A stretch of 46,023 nt of DNA from Bacteroidales bacterium (GTDB lineage: Bacteria; Bacteroidota; Bacteroidia; Bacteroidales; P3). A model generated the notes under the pieces. It was given only the letters and a program-made list of their open reading frames with translations, did no database searches and was not told where the DNA came from. Position 1 is the first letter of the stretch; each line of letters opens with the position of its first letter. This document shows positions 7,872 through 16,580 of this stretch, in pieces. The stretch is from the NCBI GenBank assembly GCA_024400565.1, contig JAKSMQ010000011.1:1-46023 (forward strand). Direction: 5' to 3'. A program made the translations under genes and the position numbers.

Positions 7872-10800
7872 ATGACCACATCCAGCACTAACGAGCAAGC
7901 ATTTGAACGACTGATAGAAAAAGCCTTGGTGGGCACTTCTGCCGAGGAGCGCAAGGCATCGGGACTTTGCGACATCGACATTCAGCAGCCGGAGGAAGGG
8001 CGATACTATTGGGGCAGCCCAAAGGACTTTGACAAGAAGGTGGCTCTGGACCAGCGCCGCTTGTGGTCGTTCCTGCATGCCACCCAACAGGAAGAGCTGG
8101 ACAGGTATGTGGGCAAGGACCTGAAGTGCGATGTGGAGAAGCAGATAGATGCCGACATCAAGGCCTTCGGCATCATACAGGTGCTGCGGAAAGGCATAGA
8201 GGTGAACAACATCAAACTCACGCTCTTCTACCCCAAGCCCTCAGCCGCCGATTCGGATATATCGCGGAAGCAGTATGCCGGCAACCAGTTCTCGGTCACC
8301 CGCCAGCAGACCTTCTCCCTCTCCAATCCCGGCTTGGAGATAGACATGGTGCTGTATGTCAACGGCATCCCGCTGTTCACCTTTGAACTGAAGAACCCTT
8401 GGACACACCAGACGGCCAGATACAACGGGCAGAAACAGTACAAATCGACCGAGCGCAACCCCAAAGAGCCGCTGCTCAGCTATGGTCGCTGCCTGGCCCA
8501 CTTCACGCTGGACAAAGACGAGGTGTTCTTTACCACCCGACTGAACCTGGAGAAGACTTTCTTCATGCCATTCAACAAAGGTCTTGCCAATGGACAGGGT
8601 GCAGGAAATCCCGTTAATATGGATGGCGGCTACAAGACCTCGTACCTATGGGAGCAAATTCTGCAGAAAGATACCGTGGCAGACATCATCATGAACTATG
8701 TCCTCTTTGATTATGATGAGACGAAGACTCAGAAGAAGGTTCCGCACATAATGAAGAATGCCAAGAAACTGATATTCCCACGCTTCCATCAACTCGATGT
8801 GGTGACCAAGCTGACTGCCGATGTAGCTGAGAAGGGTGTGGGCAAGACATATCTCATTGAACATTCTGCAGGTTCAGGCAAGTCGAACTCTCTTACCTGG
8901 CTGGCATACAAGCTCATCAAGGTGTGTCCAAAATCCATGGATGCAGTAAGAGCAAAAGCAGTAGATGAACCTCTCTATAACTCGGTTATCGTAGTAACCG
9001 ACCGCCGACTGCTGGACAAGCAGATTACCGACAACATCAGGGCCTTCGGACAGAGCGACAAGATTGTTGCCCATGCCGATTCGTCCAGAGATCTGAAGGA
9101 AGCCATAGAGACCAACAAGCGTATCATCATCACTACCATACAGAAGTTCCCCTTCATCTGCGATGCCATCAATGATGTGAGCGACCACAACTTCGCCATC
9201 ATCATCGACGAGGCCCACAGCTCGCAGTCGGGCATTGCCGCCGATAAGTTGAATGCCACTGTTCAGAAGGATGCAGACCAGGGTGGCGGTGACACAGACG
9301 AACTGCTGGCAAAGCTGATGAAAGACAGAAAGATGAGCAGCAACTGCTCGTACTTCGCCTTTACCGCTACCCCGAAGAAGGAGACACTGGAACGCTTTGG
9401 CACAGAGGATGCGGAAGGGAAGTTTCATCCCTTCCACCTCTACAGCATGAAACAGGCAATAGAGGAACAGTTTATCCTTGATGTGCTGACCAACTACACC
9501 ACCTACAAGAGTTATTACGAACTGACCAAGAGTATAGAGGACAACCCTGAGTACAACAACGACAGGGCACAGAAGCTATTGCGGCGAGCTGTGGAGCGCG
9601 ATCCCAAAACCATTGCAGCCAAGGCCGACGTGATGCTGACACATTTCGATGCCAAGATATATCGCAACCACAAGCTGAAAGGCAAGGCCAAGGCAATGGT
9701 GGTGACGAAGGACATAGAGTGTGCCATCTTGTACTATAAGGCATTAAGCAGACTGATAGAAGAAAAGAAGATGCCTTTCAAAATACTCATAGCATTCTCG
9801 GGCGAGAAACAGTTGTCGAGAGGAATGGCCATCTCCGCGGAATCTCATAGCAAGGAGTCTGAATCATCATATAGTATGGTGGCTGAACCTATTGGCTTGT
9901 ACGGCAGGACCTATACCGAGGCGGGACTTAACGGATTTCCAGAGACAAATACCGCAGAGAACTTTGACGGTGATGACTATCGCATACTCGTGGTGGCCAA
10001 CAAATATTTGACCGGTTTCGATCAGCCGAAGCTGTGTGCCATGTATATCGACAAACCATTGGATGGGGTGTTGGCAGTACAGGCGCTTTCTCGTCTCAAC
10101 CGTGCTGCTCCCGACCTGGGAAAGTTGTCGGAGGATCTGTTTATCCTGGACTTCTATAACACGAAAGAGGGTATTAAAGACGCATTTGATCCATTCTACA
10201 CGGCCACGACGCTCTCGGAAGCTACTGATGTGAACATTCTGCATCAACTCAAAAATACGTTGTTGTCTTTTGATGTGTTCGATATGGACGAAGTTAACGC
10301 TTTCATGGATCTCTACATTCACGGTGAAGATGCCGACAAGTGGGCTCCAATCCTTGATACCTGTGCAGAGCGCTTCAACAAAGAAATTGAATGGGATGAG
10401 AATGGTAAGGCAGACTTTAAGATGAAGTGTAAACAGTTTGTCAAGGTGTATTCTAAAGTGGCGGCCATCATGGAGTTTGAGATGGTTGATTGGGAGAAAC
10501 TATTTTGGTTCCTCCGTTATCTCATACCGAGTCTTCACATAGATAAGCCGGGCGTGACAGACATGAAGGACTTGCTTGATTCTGTTGATCTGAACACCTA
10601 TGGCTTGCGTCGAACTGCACTAAACGAGACAATTATACTAGACTCTGGAGAGACCGTTATTGACCCCAATAAGCCTGTGATGGTTAACGCGGGTGAAAGT
10701 GATGACGAGCCTACTGATTCGCTCGACCAAATCCTGAAGGAATTCAATGAGCGTTGGTTTAAGGGCTGGGAGGCTACGCCAGATGACCAGAAAGCAAAGA

Positions 10801-11036
10801 TTGTTGGTGTCGTAAAGGCTGTTGCTGATGATGAAGACTATCAGACACTAGTTGTGGGTAATCCTGATCAACAAGCGGTAGAGGAAGCTATGATTGGAAT
10901 AATAGACCGTATTATGAGAAAGCAACGTAAGGGCGATATGTCTCTCTATAAGCAGTACCAGCAGAACGAGGGCTTCAAACATAATTTTATCAGTATAATA
11001 GGTCGAATGCTTAGCGATTTAGAGTATGTCAGATGA
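7872..11036 (+). CDS. hsdR: Type I restriction enzyme R subunit HsdR
   Basis: HsdR is the ATP-driven DNA translocase and endonuclease that cuts unmodified DNA after HsdM/HsdS recognition. The 1054-residue protein looks complete. The N-terminal nuclease domain has a PD-(D/E)xK signature with Asp158 and Glu172-Leu-Lys174. The two helicase domains show Walker A AGSGKS (333-338), DEAH (446-449), FTATP (497-501) and a late VQALSRLNR motif. The C-terminal helical part probably contacts the methylase core. It begins 14 bases after fic and is the last gene of the locus, facing a bidirectional terminator. GC content is high through the N-terminal half and falls after about 9830, another mosaic sign. 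The cargo between hsdS and hsdR splits the usual hsdMSR order without obvious damage to either subunit. Confidence 0.97.
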   Translation: MTTSSTNEQAFERLIEKALVGTSAEERKASGLCDIDIQQPEEGRYYWGSPKDFDKKVALDQRRLWSFLHATQQEELDRYVGKDLKCDVEKQIDADIKAFGIIQVLRKGIEVNNIKLTLFYPKPSAADSDISRKQYAGNQFSVTRQQTFSLSNPGLEIDMVLYVNGIPLFTFELKNPWTHQTARYNGQKQYKSTERNPKEPLLSYGRCLAHFTLDKDEVFFTTRLNLEKTFFMPFNKGLANGQGAGNPVNMDGGYKTSYLWEQILQKDTVADIIMNYVLFDYDETKTQKKVPHIMKNAKKLIFPRFHQLDVVTKLTADVAEKGVGKTYLIEHSAGSGKSNSLTWLAYKLIKVCPKSMDAVRAKAVDEPLYNSVIVVTDRRLLDKQITDNIRAFGQSDKIVAHADSSRDLKEAIETNKRIIITTIQKFPFICDAINDVSDHNFAIIIDEAHSSQSGIAADKLNATVQKDADQGGGDTDELLAKLMKDRKMSSNCSYFAFTATPKKETLERFGTEDAEGKFHPFHLYSMKQAIEEQFILDVLTNYTTYKSYYELTKSIEDNPEYNNDRAQKLLRRAVERDPKTIAAKADVMLTHFDAKIYRNHKLKGKAKAMVVTKDIECAILYYKALSRLIEEKKMPFKILIAFSGEKQLSRGMAISAESHSKESESSYSMVAEPIGLYGRTYTEAGLNGFPETNTAENFDGDDYRILVVANKYLTGFDQPKLCAMYIDKPLDGVLAVQALSRLNRAAPDLGKLSEDLFILDFYNTKEGIKDAFDPFYTATTLSEATDVNILHQLKNTLLSFDVFDMDEVNAFMDLYIHGEDADKWAPILDTCAERFNKEIEWDENGKADFKMKCKQFVKVYSKVAAIMEFEMVDWEKLFWFLRYLIPSLHIDKPGVTDMKDLLDSVDLNTYGLRRTALNETIILDSGETVIDPNKPVMVNAGESDDEPTDSLDQILKEFNERWFKGWEATPDDQKAKIVGVVKAVADDEDYQTLVVGNPDQQAVEEAMIGIIDRIMRKQRKGDMSLYKQYQQNEGFKHNFISIIGRMLSDLEYVR

Positions 11037-11279
11037 GGTAACTTGTTCAATATCTGTATTGGGTGAAATGATGTCCTTATAGACCCTGTATATTGCGGCA
11101 GCTTCCTTTAGTTTGACTACATTTGCCCCTTATGGGATGCTATTAAGTAGCTGCTTTCGTTTTTCTTCTACTTTGGCGGCTTTTTGGCGAGCATTGTGAG
11201 CATTATTGATACTCTTCCTGCTGTAGTATTTTGAGAATAATGTTTTGGAAAAGGATTTTGTTGGGTTAAATTTTTTTTC
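11019..11279 (-). pseudogene. possible decayed ORF downstream of hsdR
   Basis: On the minus strand one frame reads like protein for about 85 codons. It includes SRKSINNAHNARQKAAKVEE, then a stop at 11130-11132, then VVKLKEAAAIYRVYKDI, ending within the last codons of hsdR. There is no start codon, and a stop lies immediately upstream at about 11277. The Lys/Ala/Glu-rich composition looks like a real helical protein, so this may be the remnant of a gene cut by insertion of the restriction locus. I cannot name a family. The evidence is composition only. Confidence 0.3.
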
Positions 11280-11318
11280 TTAGACTTTTTCTATTTGAAA
11301 TTTACTTGCTGGCGGAAG

Positions 11319-11366
11319 TAAAGTCGTAAATTATGCATGCAGATAACGCATAAAGTCGTAAATTAT
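11319..11366. repeat. 16-bp direct repeats TAAAGTCGTAAATTAT
   Basis: Exact copies lie at 11319-11334 and 11351-11366, 32 bases apart, about three helical turns. They could be recombinase arm sites, operator sites or a leftover of insertion. No integrase gene is nearby in the window. Confidence 0.8.
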
Positions 11367-11422
11367 CGTGTGGGACAGATATGGGACAAATATTATAAAG
11401 ATTACCGTATTAACTCTGAAAG

Positions 11423-11457
11423 AAAATAGGTGTAAGTTTTTGACTTACACCTATTTT
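11423..11457. terminator. bidirectional terminator between hsdR and dnaK
   Basis: A perfect 15-bp inverted repeat (11423-11437 and 11443-11457) surrounds a 5-base loop. It has A-rich and T-rich outer ends, so it can work on both strands for the convergent hsdR and dnaK transcripts. Confidence 0.9.
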
Positions 11458-11487
11458 TGGTATAATGTGCGGGTTTGATTCGGCTTG

Positions 11488-13413
11488 TTATTTAACCTCC
11501 TCGTAGTCAACGTCGGTTACGTTGTCGTCGCCGCCATTGTTGTTGCAGCTGCCGTTGCAGTCGCTGCCACAGTCACAACCGCCCTGGGCGCCGGGGTTGG
11601 CTCCTGCCTGCTGCTGAGCCTGGTACATATCCTGGCTTGCAGCCTGCCATGCGTTGTTGATCTTCTCCATAGCGGAGTCTATCTGACCAACGTTGCGGGC
11701 GCTATGAGCAGCCTTGAGCTCGGTGAGAGCGCTCTCGATAGCCTGTTTCTTCTCGGCGGGAATCTTGTCGCCGTAGTCTTTCAGGTTCTTCTCGCTTTGG
11801 AAGATCATGCCGTCGGCAGCATTAATCTTCTCAATCTCTTCCTTAGCCTTCTTGTCGGCGTCGGCGTTGGCTTCGGCTTCAGCCTTCATGCGTTTGATTT
11901 CTTCTTCGCTAAGACCGGAGGAAGCTTCGATGCGGATGTTCTGGCTCTTGCCGGTAGCTTTGTCGCAAGCACTTACGTTGATGATACCATTGGCATCGAT
12001 GTCGAAGGTTACTTCGATCTGGGGAACTCCACGGGGTGCTGGTGGAATGCCTGCAAGGTGGAAGCGGCCGATGGTCTTGTTGTCTTTTGCCATAGGACGT
12101 TCGCCCTGGAGTACGTGGATTTCTACTTCGCTCTGGTTGTCAGCAGCTGTGCTGAATACCTGGCTCTTCTTGGTAGGAATGGTGGTGTTGGCGTCGATGA
12201 GGCGGGTCATTACGTTGCCGAGGGTCTCGATACCGAGAGAAAGAGGAGTTACGTCGAGGAGAAGAACATCCTTTACTTCGCCGGTGAGAACGGCACCCTG
12301 GATAGCGGCTCCGATTGCTACTACCTCGTCGGGGTTAACGCCCTTGGAAGGAGCTTTGCCGAAGAACTTCTCGACAATCTGCTGGATAGCGGGGATACGG
12401 GTAGAACCGCCCACGAGGATAACCTCGTTGATGTCGCTGTTGGTAAGACCTGCGTCCTTCATGGCCTGACGGCAGGGTTCGAGGGTGGCCTGGATAAGGT
12501 TGTCGCAGAGCTGTTCGAACTTAGCACGGGTAAGGGTGCGTACAAGGTGCTGGGGAACGCCGTCTACAACGGTGATATAGGGGAGGTTAACTTCGGTCTG
12601 CTGGCTGCTGGAGAGCTCGATCTTGGCTTTCTCGGCTGCCTCTTTGAGACGCTGGAGGGCCATAGGATCCTTGCGGAGGTCGATGCCTTTTTCTGCCTTG
12701 AATTCGTCAGCAAGCCAGTTGATAATCTTCTGGTCGAAGTCGTCGCCGCCGAGGTGGGTGTCACCATTGGTGGAGAGTACTTCAAATACGCCGTCGCCAA
12801 GGTCGAGGATGGAGATATCGAAGGTACCGCCACCGAGGTCGAATACAGCAACCTTCATGTTGTGGTCTTTCTTGTCGAGACCATAAGCCAGAGCAGCTGC
12901 GGTAGGCTCGTTTACGATACGGCGTACGTTGAGACCTGCAATCTCTCCTGCCTCTTTGGTAGCCTGACGCTGGCTGTCGCTGAAGTATGCGGGCACGGTG
13001 ATGACAGCTTCGGTTACTTCCTGTCCGAGATAGTCTTCGGCGGTTTTCTTCATTTTCTGAAGAACGATAGCGGAGATTTCCTGGGGGGTGTAGAGACGGC
13101 CGTTGATGTCAACGCGGGGAGTGTTGTTGTCGCCGCGAACAACATTGTAGGGCATAGCCTCAATCTCTTTGGTTACGCGGTCATAGGTCTCGCCCATGAA
13201 ACGCTTGATGGAATAAATGGTGTTGTGAGGGTTGGTAATGGCCTGACGCTTGGCGGGGTCACCTACCTTGCGGTCTCCGCCTTCTACAAAACCTACGATG
13301 GAGGGGGTAGTGCGATGACCTTCGCTGTTAGCGATTACTACGGGTTCGTTGCCTTCGAGTACGGCAACACAGGAGTTGGTAGTTCCTAAGTCGATTCCGA
13401 TGATTTTTCCCAT
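11488..13413 (-). CDS. dnaK: Molecular chaperone DnaK (Hsp70)
   Basis: DnaK is the cytosolic Hsp70 chaperone that binds exposed hydrophobic peptides in an ATP cycle with DnaJ and GrpE. The 641-residue protein starts [18 protein letters not shown], the Hsp70 phosphate-binding loop. It carries the second phosphate loop [11 protein letters not shown] and the interdomain linker [13 protein letters not shown] before the substrate-binding and lid domains. The C-terminus ends in the usual acidic DVDYEEVK. Just before it lies an unusual Gly/Asn/Cys stretch, [11 protein letters not shown], with four cysteines. The gene stands alone, with no grpE or dnaJ beside it. A sigma-54-like promoter with a palindrome and tandem repeats lies upstream. 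Codon use is strongly biased, as expected for high expression. A 634-codon open frame on the opposite strand is a by-product of that bias. Confidence 0.99.
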   Translation of the reverse strand: MGKIIGIDLGTTNSCVAVLEGNEPVVIANSEGHRTTPSIVGFVEGGDRKVGDPAKRQAITNPHNTIYSIKRFMGETYDRVTKEIEAMPYNVVRGDNNTPRVDINGRLYTPQEISAIVLQKMKKTAEDYLGQEVTEAVITVPAYFSDSQRQATKEAGEIAGLNVRRIVNEPTAAALAYGLDKKDHNMKVAVFDLGGGTFDISILDLGDGVFEVLSTNGDTHLGGDDFDQKIINWLADEFKAEKGIDLRKDPMALQRLKEAAEKAKIELSSSQQTEVNLPYITVVDGVPQHLVRTLTRAKFEQLCDNLIQATLEPCRQAMKDAGLTNSDINEVILVGGSTRIPAIQQIVEKFFGKAPSKGVNPDEVVAIGAAIQGAVLTGEVKDVLLLDVTPLSLGIETLGNVMTRLIDANTTIPTKKSQVFSTAADNQSEVEIHVLQGERPMAKDNKTIGRFHLAGIPPAPRGVPQIEVTFDIDANGIINVSACDKATGKSQNIRIEASSGLSEEEIKRMKAEAEANADADKKAKEEIEKINAADGMIFQSEKNLKDYGDKIPAEKKQAIESALTELKAAHSARNVGQIDSAMEKINNAWQAASQDMYQAQQQAGANPGAQGGCDCGSDCNGSCNNNGGDDNVTDVDYEEVK

Positions 13414-13491
13414 GATATTATTTTTTTTTATTTTGTTTTCGGTTTAGAGCGATTTAGTTGTTTTGGGGCATCTGCTCTTTACTTATCATAG

Positions 13492-13507
13492 TTCAATATC
13501 CGTGCCA
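13492..13507 (-). promoter_or_regulatory. sigma-54-like -24/-12 promoter for dnaK
   Basis: Read on the minus strand, the sequence is TGGCACGGATATTGAA, close to the sigma-54 pattern TGGCAC-N5-TTGC[A/T] with one mismatch in the -12 part. It lies about 80 bases upstream of the dnaK start. A palindrome and two 10-bp repeats sit immediately upstream, where an activator could bind. No TAnnTTTG box competes with it. Assignment is by pattern only. Confidence 0.5.
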
Positions 13508-13510
13508 CGT

Positions 13511-13544
13511 CTGCCACATGGCAGAAAAACTGACAAAAACTGAC
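13511..13544 (-). promoter_or_regulatory. palindrome and 10-bp tandem repeats upstream of dnaK
   Basis: An inverted repeat CTGCCA-CA-TGGCAG (13511-13524) is followed by two exact copies of AAAAACTGAC (13525-13534 and 13535-13544), and then ATTGGCA. The cluster sits directly upstream of the candidate dnaK promoter and looks like regulator-binding DNA for a heat-shock gene. It could equally serve the divergent outer-membrane gene. Confidence 0.5.
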
Positions 13545-13641
13545 AAATTGGCATACTTTTGACTTATTGACATGACACACACAATATTTTTCTTTTCTTT
13601 CCGTTACTAATTTTATTATTGGATTTAATACATTATAATAT

Positions 13642-14592
13642 ATGAAAAAACTTTTACTTACTTTCTTCTTACTTGCATTAACCTCAGTTGGTTATTCGCA
13701 GGTTATCGATACTGTTGATCATAGTATCGAAGCCCAGCAGCTTATTGAAAAGCAGCAGAAAGAACAGCAACAGCTTCTCGAAAAACAGCAGAAGGAACAG
13801 GATAAGTTCCTCGAACAGCAGCAGAAAGAGGCTGCAGCTGCCGCCAAAGAACAGCAGAAAGCTGAAGAGGCTGCCGCAAAACAGCTCGCCAAGGAACAGA
13901 AAGAGGCTGAGAAGGCCGAAAAACGTGCCATCGCCGAGCAGAAACTTATTGAGAAACAGCAGAGAGAAGCCCGTCGTGCAGAACGTCGCGAACGCATAGG
14001 CCGCACCTGGAAGCGCTCGTTCGACCCCTTTGCTCAGTTGGGTTGTAACGCCATCTTCGGCGATGCTCCCGATCTCCGTTTCGGAACTCCTGCCGCTTTC
14101 GGTATGGGAATCCTGGTTCATTATCCCTTGGCCAAACATTGGGATCTGGACCTCGGTCTTAACTATCGTGCCTGTTTCTATCTCTTCAGCAATGGCGTGA
14201 ACTACGATGCAGCTGGCGATACCCTTATGCCTTCTGTTTCTGCTAACTATGTTCGCGAACGCGACCGTATCTTCACCCAGACCATTCAGCTTCCCATCCT
14301 CATGAGCTACGTAGGCGAAGAGGGTCAGCAGTTCTTTGCCGGCGTTAAGCTTGGCTACAATTTCATCAACAAGTTTGTCCACTCCAGCTGGGATGGTAGC
14401 GAATGGAATAAGGTTTCTACCGACCTCAAGAGCCGTTCGGTTGTAAATCGTTATCGTGTCGATCTTACCATCGGTACTATGGAACAATGGCTGGTTTTCG
14501 CTCATGGATTTGAACTCTATTACAATCTCGTTCCCACTTTTGTCGGTGGTGACAAGAAAATCCACGAGTTCGGTATAGGTATTCGTCTCTAA
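13642..14592 (+). CDS. outer-membrane beta-barrel protein with long periplasmic coiled coil
   Basis: The 316-residue protein begins with a clear signal peptide (MKKLLLTFFLLALTSVGYSQ). A Gln/Lys/Glu/Ala-rich coiled coil covers about 28-120, with repeated EKQQKEQ and KEQQKAEEAAAK. From about 125 to the C-terminus the sequence alternates aromatic and polar residues in beta-strand style and ends GIGIRL, as expected of a small outer-membrane barrel of the PorT/OMP-beta-barrel type. The coil would lie in the periplasm and could reach towards peptidoglycan. No enzymatic motif is visible. A terminator follows at 14613. It is transcribed divergently from dnaK, with 228 bases between. Family assignment is by overall architecture; the specific role is unknown. 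Confidence 0.75.
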   Translation: MKKLLLTFFLLALTSVGYSQVIDTVDHSIEAQQLIEKQQKEQQQLLEKQQKEQDKFLEQQQKEAAAAAKEQQKAEEAAAKQLAKEQKEAEKAEKRAIAEQKLIEKQQREARRAERRERIGRTWKRSFDPFAQLGCNAIFGDAPDLRFGTPAAFGMGILVHYPLAKHWDLDLGLNYRACFYLFSNGVNYDAAGDTLMPSVSANYVRERDRIFTQTIQLPILMSYVGEEGQQFFAGVKLGYNFINKFVHSSWDGSEWNKVSTDLKSRSVVNRYRVDLTIGTMEQWLVFAHGFELYYNLVPTFVGGDKKIHEFGIGIRL

Positions 14593-14612
14593 GATACTTA
14601 TAGATATAATTA

Positions 14613-14650
14613 CAAGGGGATGGCCTTCGAAAGACCATCTCCTTGCTTTT
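14613..14650 (+). terminator. terminator after the outer-membrane protein gene
   Basis: The arms CAAGGGGATGG (14613-14623) and CCATCTCCTTG (14635-14645) pair with one G-T wobble and are followed by CTTTT, giving a standard intrinsic terminator 20 bases after the stop codon. Confidence 0.85.
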
Positions 14651-14677
14651 GTCGAGAGGGAAATGTTTTGCCGGCAT

Positions 14678-14757
14678 ACAGACAGCACATAGGCAGCATA
14701 CAAACAGCACTTAGCCGGCACACAAACAGCACGAGAAACATTTTTTGTGCTGTCTGT
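14678..14757. repeat. 11-bp-period repeat element, copy A (ACARACAGCAY)
   Basis: Five contiguous 11-base units start at 14678, 14689, 14700, 14711 and 14722 (for example ACAGACAGCAC and ACAAACAGCAC). After a 14-base spacer ending in a T-run, one inverted unit GTGCTGTCTGT lies at 14747-14757. That unit is the perfect complement of the first one, so a hairpin can form. A longer relative is at 35421-35588. Confidence 0.85.
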
Positions 14758-14906
14758 GTGGAGAGAATATGTCGGGAAACAGGAAAGAGGAGTGACCGAA
14801 AAGAGAATTGAATGAGAAGAAAAAGTGTTGGACCAGGATGAGAAGGATGAATGGTAAAGGATGGATGATAATTCTTGTGTTGAAATAAAAATCAAAAATC
14901 TAATTT

Positions 14907-15130
14907 AGTCGGATTGGAATAATGTAATGGTATTTAAGTGAGTCGGATTATTGTTGAGAGATGGGTTTGGTTGATTTGTGTAGGTTTGTGTGAAAGTGTC
15001 TGTTTTATAGAGTGGTTATGATTGGGTATGTCTGTCTATGCAATTATAAATAGTATTAAATAATGATTATTTATGCTGTTGTTTGCAATAAAAGTTGTAT
15101 TTTTGCAACTTAATAATTCGAATCCGACTC
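14907..15130. promoter_or_regulatory. AGTCGGATT motif, two direct and one inverted copy
   Basis: AGTCGGATT occurs at 14907-14915 and 14941-14949. Its reverse complement is at 15121-15129, just after the promoter box. The second and third copies extend to a perfect 10-bp inverted pair (GAGTCGGATT). The spacing upstream of a polyamine-type gene resembles operator sites; no regulator is identified. Confidence 0.4.
15098..15105 (+). promoter_or_regulatory. Bacteroidetes -7 box TATTTTTG for the decarboxylase
   Basis: TATTTTTG fits TAnnTTTG, and lies 75 bases before the decarboxylase start. No good TTTG box is seen at the normal distance, so the promoter may be weak or activator-dependent. Confidence 0.5.
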
Positions 15131-15179
15131 GGTTGGATTGGGTAAAAAATAACAATGTAATTCAATAAAAATCGAAGCA

Positions 15180-16580
15180 ATGAAAAATAAGTACTACGAT
15201 TTGATTGATCAGACTTTCGAGTTTCCACAGGACGAATTTCGTACCGAAGACGGGGAGTTGATGTTTCACGATATTCCTCTGATGGAGATTATCAAACAGT
15301 ACGGTACGCCTCTCAAGATTACTTATCTGCCCAAGATAAGCAGTCAGATTCAGAAGGCAAAACGTATGTTTAATGTGGCTATAGCCAAAACTGACTATCG
15401 CGGTACTTATAACTATTGTTATTGTACCAAGAGCAGTCATTTCAGCTTCGTAATGGAAGAAGCGCTAAAGAATGATATCAATTTGGAGACCTCTTCGGCT
15501 TTCGATATCAATCTTATTCAGGAACTGTTTGAGGCCAATCTCATCACCAAGGACAAGTTTATTGTCTGCAACGGATACAAACGTCAGCAGTATATTGATA
15601 ATATTGCATCTATCTACAAAGACGGCTTCCACAATGTTGTTCCTGTCATGGATAATATGGAAGAGTTGCGTTCGCTTAGCGAAGCACTCGGCGATATTGA
15701 CGAACCCATGAAGATTGGTATCCGTATCGCATCGGAGGAGGAACCCAAGTTCGACTTCTATACTTCGCGTCTGGGTGTCCGCTACAATAACATACTCAGT
15801 TTCTACGAAGAGCAGATCAAGGAAAATTCCAAGTTCACGCTCAAGATGCTCCATTTCTTCATCAATACCGGCATCCGTGACACGGCTTACTACTGGAATG
15901 AGCTCTCCAAATGTGTGAATGTCTATTGTGATCTTAAGCGAATCTGTCCCGATCTTGACAGTCTCAATATAGGTGGAGGTTTTCCATGCAAGACCTCTCT
16001 TGCCAGCAATTACGACTATGAATACATGGCTGAGGAGATTCTGGCTCAGATAAAGAATATCTGTTCTAACCGCGAAGTTGAAGAACCTAATATCTTTACC
16101 GAATTCGGCAGTTTTACCGTAGGAGAGAGTGGCGCTACATTATATAGTATATTAGGACAGAAACAGCAGAACGACCGAGAGTCGTGGTATATGATTGATT
16201 CTTCTTTCATTACCACTCTTCCCGACACATGGGGTATCAACCAGCGTTTTATCATGCTGCCTATCAACCATTGGGATAGCGAATACCAGCGAGTGTTCCT
16301 GGGCGGTCTGACTTGCGATAGCGAGGACTACTACAATGCTGACTCTCACGCCAATGCCATCTTCCTGCCCAAGCTTCAGCCCGACGAGCCCCTCTATATA
16401 GGTTTCTTCCATACGGGTGCCTATCAGGAAAGTCTTGGCGGTTATGGCGGTATTCAGCATTGTCTGATTCCAGCTCCCAAACATATCATCATCGACAAGG
16501 ATGAAAATGGAGAATATACTACCAAGCTCTTCGCTAAAGAGCAGAGTCATAAGTCGATGCTTAAAATTCTCGGATACTAA
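15180..16580 (+). CDS. fold-III PLP decarboxylase, probable arginine decarboxylase
   Basis: This 466-residue enzyme belongs to the alanine-racemase-fold decarboxylases of ornithine, arginine, diaminopimelate and carboxynorspermidine. YCTKSSHF (81-88) places the PLP-binding lysine at Lys84. NIGGGFP (263-269) is the phosphate-binding glycine loop. TEFGSFTVGESG (307-318) replaces the usual EPGR block. CDSEDYY (379-385) supplies the catalytic cysteine, and GAYQE (413-417) closes the active site. Its length and N-terminus resemble the short arginine decarboxylases annotated in Flavobacteria rather than the 630-residue SpeA type, so I infer agmatine production for polyamine synthesis. Substrate cannot be proven from sequence. 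An FKBP lipoprotein gene follows after 19 bases and is probably cotranscribed. Confidence 0.8.
   Translation: MKNKYYDLIDQTFEFPQDEFRTEDGELMFHDIPLMEIIKQYGTPLKITYLPKISSQIQKAKRMFNVAIAKTDYRGTYNYCYCTKSSHFSFVMEEALKNDINLETSSAFDINLIQELFEANLITKDKFIVCNGYKRQQYIDNIASIYKDGFHNVVPVMDNMEELRSLSEALGDIDEPMKIGIRIASEEEPKFDFYTSRLGVRYNNILSFYEEQIKENSKFTLKMLHFFINTGIRDTAYYWNELSKCVNVYCDLKRICPDLDSLNIGGGFPCKTSLASNYDYEYMAEEILAQIKNICSNREVEEPNIFTEFGSFTVGESGATLYSILGQKQQNDRESWYMIDSSFITTLPDTWGINQRFIMLPINHWDSEYQRVFLGGLTCDSEDYYNADSHANAIFLPKLQPDEPLYIGFFHTGAYQESLGGYGGIQHCLIPAPKHIIIDKDENGEYTTKLFAKEQSHKSMLKILGY

Larger units (their letters stand above)
11037..11487. other. intergenic region between hsdR and dnaK
   Basis: This 451-base stretch has no intact gene. 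It holds the possible decayed ORF at its left end, a pair of 16-bp direct repeats at 11319 and 11351, and a strong bidirectional terminator at 11423-11457. It separates the accessory restriction locus from core genes and is the likely right edge of the acquired segment. Confidence 0.7.
14593..15179. other. intergenic region upstream of the arginine-type decarboxylase
   Basis: This 587-base gap contains a terminator at its left end, the 11-bp repeat element at 14678-14757, three copies of AGTCGGATT (two direct, one inverted) and a TAnnTTTG promoter box. No coding frame with protein-like composition was seen. It is unusually long and structured for this part of the window. Confidence 0.7.

Noticed and set aside
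11485-13389. 634-codon open frame opposite dnaK
   Set aside because: It is an exact shadow of dnaK, produced by its strong codon bias. Its composition (runs of Val, Leu, Gly) matches no protein family, and dnaK is certain.
13684-14895. 403-codon open frame opposite the outer-membrane protein gene
   Set aside because: The Leu/Phe-rich sequence arises from the reverse complement of Gln/Glu/Lys codons. The plus-strand protein has a signal peptide and barrel.
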